From the NCBI GenBank assembly GCA_947457605.1, contig CANGWP010000107.1, positions 1 to 7,233 of the forward strand: a stretch of 7,233 nucleotides of DNA. The letters are read 5' to 3'. Position 1 is the stretch's first letter. Every line of letters begins with the position of its first letter. The DNA comes from Bdellovibrionales bacterium (GTDB lineage Bacteria; Bdellovibrionota; UBA1018; CAIMNF01). The position numbers and the translations under genes are program-made. Positions 5,703-7,233 of the stretch are shown here, piece by piece. A model generated the notes under the pieces. It was not told where the DNA came from. It saw only the letters and a list, made by a program, of their open reading frames with translations, and ran no database searches.

Positions 5703-6389
5703 TTAGAAGAACGATATTGGACCAATCGCCATTTGCGAGTTGTTCAGGTAAAGATAGACTTGGGCGCTGTAGATTTGCCCCATGCCGTTGAAACCAGAGT
5801 TGAAGACCTGATGAACCACGTGGATTGCAACAGATGAAATGCAGACATTGTTATTGAAGCCTTGGTTCGGAAACTGCTGCTGTGAATTCATGTATGCGCC
5901 CATGTTCGCCGTTGCGCCGAGAATCTGATATAGAGTGGTTTGGCTCATATTGATTGTCCCGCTCACGAGACCGCCTTGACCTCCGCCCATGGATGCGGTG
6001 AGCTGGATCGTGCCGGCAGAGCTTTGAAATGGAGCATATTGAATCATTCCCTGCCCACCCATGCCGCCCATTCCGATTGCGGATTGCCCGTAGGTACCGG
6101 GGTGAACGCTCGTGCTTTGACCGTAGGTGATTGGATTGAAACTTACTTGAGGCAGGTTGCCTCCTAGAATGACCGCGCTGGATACGGCAGCGCCCTGGAT
6201 GGTAAATGGGATCGAACCATTTTGAAGCGGAACGCATCCGCCCTGAAAATTTTGTGGGTTCCCGGTTTGATTGCCCCACTGGTTGTTTCCGTATGGATTG
6301 TTAGTGAGGGCGGGCATAACGCTGTTTCCGCAAGCGCTCAAAATAAGCGCTGCCAGAGCCACTCCTAGGTAATTGGTTAAGGTCTTCAT
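5703..6389 (-). CDS. Gly/Asn/Gln-rich lipoprotein of unknown function
   Basis: This 228-residue protein has a clear lipoprotein signal peptide: Lys2, a hydrophobic core, lipobox Leu-Ser-Ala-Cys with Cys20, and Gly at +2, so probably outer membrane. Residues 21-51 are Asn/Gln/Gly-rich and likely disordered. A second Gly/Met-rich patch (Met-Gly-Gly-Met-Gly-Gly, about 107-112) and another at 134-140 (Met-Gly-Gly-Gly-Gln-Gly-Gly) break up segments that look like beta strands, for example Gly-Thr-Ile-Gln-Leu-Thr-Ala (126-132) and Ser-Ala-Gln-Val-Tyr-Leu-Tyr-Leu (208-215). Besides Cys20 there are only Cys52 and Cys183, which could form a disulfide in the periplasm or at the surface. I recognise no family. 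Its start codon (complement of 6387-6389) is preceded by GAAAGGA (6400-6406) at 10 nt. It is transcribed alone, ends at the shared terminator, and has a sigma-54 promoter candidate upstream. The strong signal peptide, own RBS, terminator and promoter make it a real gene. Confidence 0.85.
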   Translation of the reverse strand: MKTLTNYLGVALAALILSACGNSVMPALTNNPYGNNQWGNQTGNPQNFQGGCVPLQNGSIPFTIQGAAVSSAVILGGNLPQVSFNPITYGQSTSVHPGTYGQSAIGMGGMGGQGMIQYAPFQSSAGTIQLTASMGGGQGGLVSGTINMSQTTLYQILGATANMGAYMNSQQQFPNQGFNNNVCISSVAIHVVHQVFNSGFNGMGQIYSAQVYLYLNNSQMAIGPISFF

Positions 6390-6436
6390 AGTCTCTCATT
6401 CCTTTCAAAATAATTTGAACTCTCACAGGGAATAGA

Positions 6437-6452
6437 AGCAAAGAAGATGCCA
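6437..6452 (-). promoter_or_regulatory. candidate sigma-54 (-24/-12) promoter of the lipoprotein gene
   Basis: Reading the minus strand from 6452 to 6437 gives TGGCAT, five bases, then TTGCT. The consensus is TGGCAC-N5-TTGCW. The essential GG (-24) and GC (-12) are present at exactly the required spacing, and the only mismatch in the two core boxes is T for C at the end of the -24 element. Transcription would start near 6426, about 37 nt before the start codon. If right, the gene needs an activator ATPase and is expressed only under a specific signal. Confidence 0.5.
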
Positions 6453-6454
6453 AA

Positions 6455-6490
6455 GCAAGACTTGCAAAGTCAATAATTCAAGAGCTTGAA
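6455..6490. promoter_or_regulatory. two CAAG/CTTG dyads behind the sigma-54-like promoter
   Basis: GCAAG-A-CTTGC (6455-6465) and TTCAAG-AG-CTTGAA (6477-6490) are two short inverted repeats sharing the CAAG...CTTG core, centred about 23.5 bp apart, roughly two helical turns. They sit immediately upstream of the -24 box on the minus strand. They could be operator half-sites for a dimeric regulator, but short AT-rich dyads also arise by chance. Confidence 0.3.
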
Positions 6491-6512
6491 AAAATTGATG
6501 TTTTTTAGTGTC

Positions 6513-6561
6513 GGCAACGCAATCGCTTCGGAAGCGGAGGTTCCCTTCCCGTAGGATTGCC
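6513..6561. repeat. nested inverted repeat downstream of the cysteine synthase gene
   Basis: Outer arms GGCAA (6513-6517) and TTGCC (6557-6561) enclose CGCTTC-G-GAAGCG (6524-6536). An alternative outer pairing uses GCAAT (6519-6523) with ATTGC (6556-6560). It begins about 28 nt past the cysteine synthase stop on the minus strand. The U-rich stretch that would make it a clean terminator comes only some distance later (6489-6494), so it may be a terminator, mRNA 3' structure or nothing. Confidence 0.3.
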
Positions 6562-6588
6562 TAAAATTTAGACAGTGTGGTCCAAGAG

Positions 6589-7233
6589 TTACAGTTTTTG
6601 ATCCAGAATCGGAAAAACCGAAGCCGCATCGCCATTAATCTTTAAATTACGGCTACTTAAGAACTCCGGACTGTAAATTTTTGATACGTATTTTTGGCCT
6701 GAATCGCATAAAATGGTGACAATCCTGTTCCCCGGGCCCATTTTCTTCGCGAGCAGGTAAGCCGCGCAAAGGTTCGCACCCGAAGAAGAGCCGAGAAAAA
6801 TTCCCTCTTTCTTTACGATGTAGTGAACCATGTTCACAATGACTTGGTCATCCAGTTGGTGGCATTGATCCACCCTGCAGGGTCTCACATTTGCGGTGAC
6901 TGCCCCTTGGCCGATTCCTTCCGTAATTGAGTCTCCTGGGCTTACCTGAGCCACTCCAGTGTTGAAATAGTTGTTCATGGCAGAGCCCGCAGGATCCACG
7001 CACCCGATTTGAATGGCAGGATTCTTTTCTTTTAAAAAGAGAGAAACGCCCGCAAGGGTTCCCCCTGACCCGATCGCGCAGGCAAAACCATTCACTTTGT
7101 GATCGGTTTGTTCCCAAATCTCGGGTCCTGAGGTTCGGTAATGAGCCTGGTAATTGGATTCATTCTCAAATTGGTTGATGTAGTATGCGCCCTCTTTTTT
7201 TGCCACCTCGCCGGCAATGATTCGGTAGTTTTC
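6589..7233 (-). CDS. Cysteine synthase (PLP-dependent), C-terminal part; 5' end outside window
   Basis: The frame is open to the right edge, giving 214 visible C-terminal residues; the GTG at 7206 is an internal Val codon, because matching family residues (Glu-Asn-Tyr-Arg-Ile-Ile-Ala) precede it. The fragment belongs to fold-type II PLP enzymes of the CysK/cystathionine beta-synthase family. It has His-Tyr-Arg-Thr-Ser-Gly-Pro-Glu-Ile-Trp (about 31-40), the phosphate-binding Gly-Ser-Gly-Gly-Thr (55-59), Glu-Gly-Ile-Gly-Gln-Gly (105-110), Gly-Ser-Ser-Ser-Gly-Ala-Asn (148-154) with the serine expected to bond the PLP ring nitrogen, and Cys-Asp-Ser-Gly-Gln-Lys-Tyr (176-182). The Glu-Gly-Ile-Gly-Gln-Gly-x-Val-Thr-Ala-Asn form is typical of one proteobacterial cysteine synthase subgroup. 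The reaction would be O-acetylserine plus sulfide to cysteine. The PLP-binding lysine lies outside the window, so it cannot be checked, and a cystathionine beta-synthase role cannot be excluded. The 197 nt to the next gene suggest separate transcription. Confidence 0.9.
   Translation of the reverse strand, partial: ENYRIIAGEVAKKEGAYYINQFENESNYQAHYRTSGPEIWEQTDHKVNGFACAIGSGGTLAGVSLFLKEKNPAIQIGCVDPAGSAMNNYFNTGVAQVSPGDSITEGIGQGAVTANVRPCRVDQCHQLDDQVIVNMVHYIVKKEGIFLGSSSGANLCAAYLLAKKMGPGNRIVTILCDSGQKYVSKIYSPEFLSSRNLKINGDAASVFPILDQKL

Noticed and set aside
6440..6473. Sigma-70 promoter for the lipoprotein gene using TTGACT (complement of 6468-6473)
   Set aside because: No hexamer at 16-18 bp matches the -10 consensus better than about 3 of 6; the sigma-54 reading fits much better.
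6513..6561. tRNA-like folding
   Set aside because: The stretch is too short and lacks the D, anticodon and T-arm arrangement and conserved bases of a tRNA.
7204..7206. GTG at 7206 (minus) as start of the cysteine synthase
   Set aside because: Family-like residues continue upstream to the edge, and the N-terminal domain with the PLP lysine is missing, so the gene is cut by the window.

Overview
The window looks like chromosomal DNA from a Gram-negative, diderm bacterium. It carries several lipobox signal peptides, an LpoB-type outer-membrane activator of peptidoglycan synthases, and an enolase gene fused by a 4-nt overlap to a short FtsB/DivIC-type division gene. I remember that last gene order from Delta- and Alphaproteobacteria and their relatives. 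The cysteine synthase subtype, moderate GC, GTG starts and unfamiliar lipoproteins would suit a Bdellovibrio-like or 'deltaproteobacterial' lineage, but that placement is inference. I see no mobile element, CRISPR array, rRNA or tRNA, and no gene-free stretch longer than about 200 bases.

Left part (2-3658, + strand): four tightly spaced genes for envelope proteins. They are the C-terminal part of an LPP20-like protein cut by the window edge, a complete LPP20-like lipoprotein, an LpoB-like lipoprotein (PBP-activator family), and a 546-residue lipoprotein resembling the COG3014 family. Spacings are 13 and 18 nt and then a 7-nt overlap, so they are probably one transcript. The likely theme is an outer-membrane lipoprotein complex acting on peptidoglycan synthesis or envelope assembly. 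This is the most system-like part of the window.

Middle part (3659-5615, + strand): eno (enolase) starts 47 nt after the lipoprotein operon and has a candidate sigma-70 promoter overlapping the stop codon of that operon. It is translationally coupled to an ftsB-like division gene. A small cold-shock-domain gene follows under its own promoter, which has a perfect TTGACA -35 box. A strong hairpin at 5635-5662 closes this block and also ends the convergent gene from the right.

Right part (5616-7233, - strand): a Gly/Asn/Gln-rich lipoprotein of unknown function has a correctly spaced sigma-54 (-24/-12) promoter candidate upstream, with small dyad repeats behind it. Beyond it is the C-terminal two-thirds of a PLP-dependent cysteine synthase, cut by the right window edge. 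The roughly 200 bases between these two genes hold only regulatory-looking dyads and no credible ORF.
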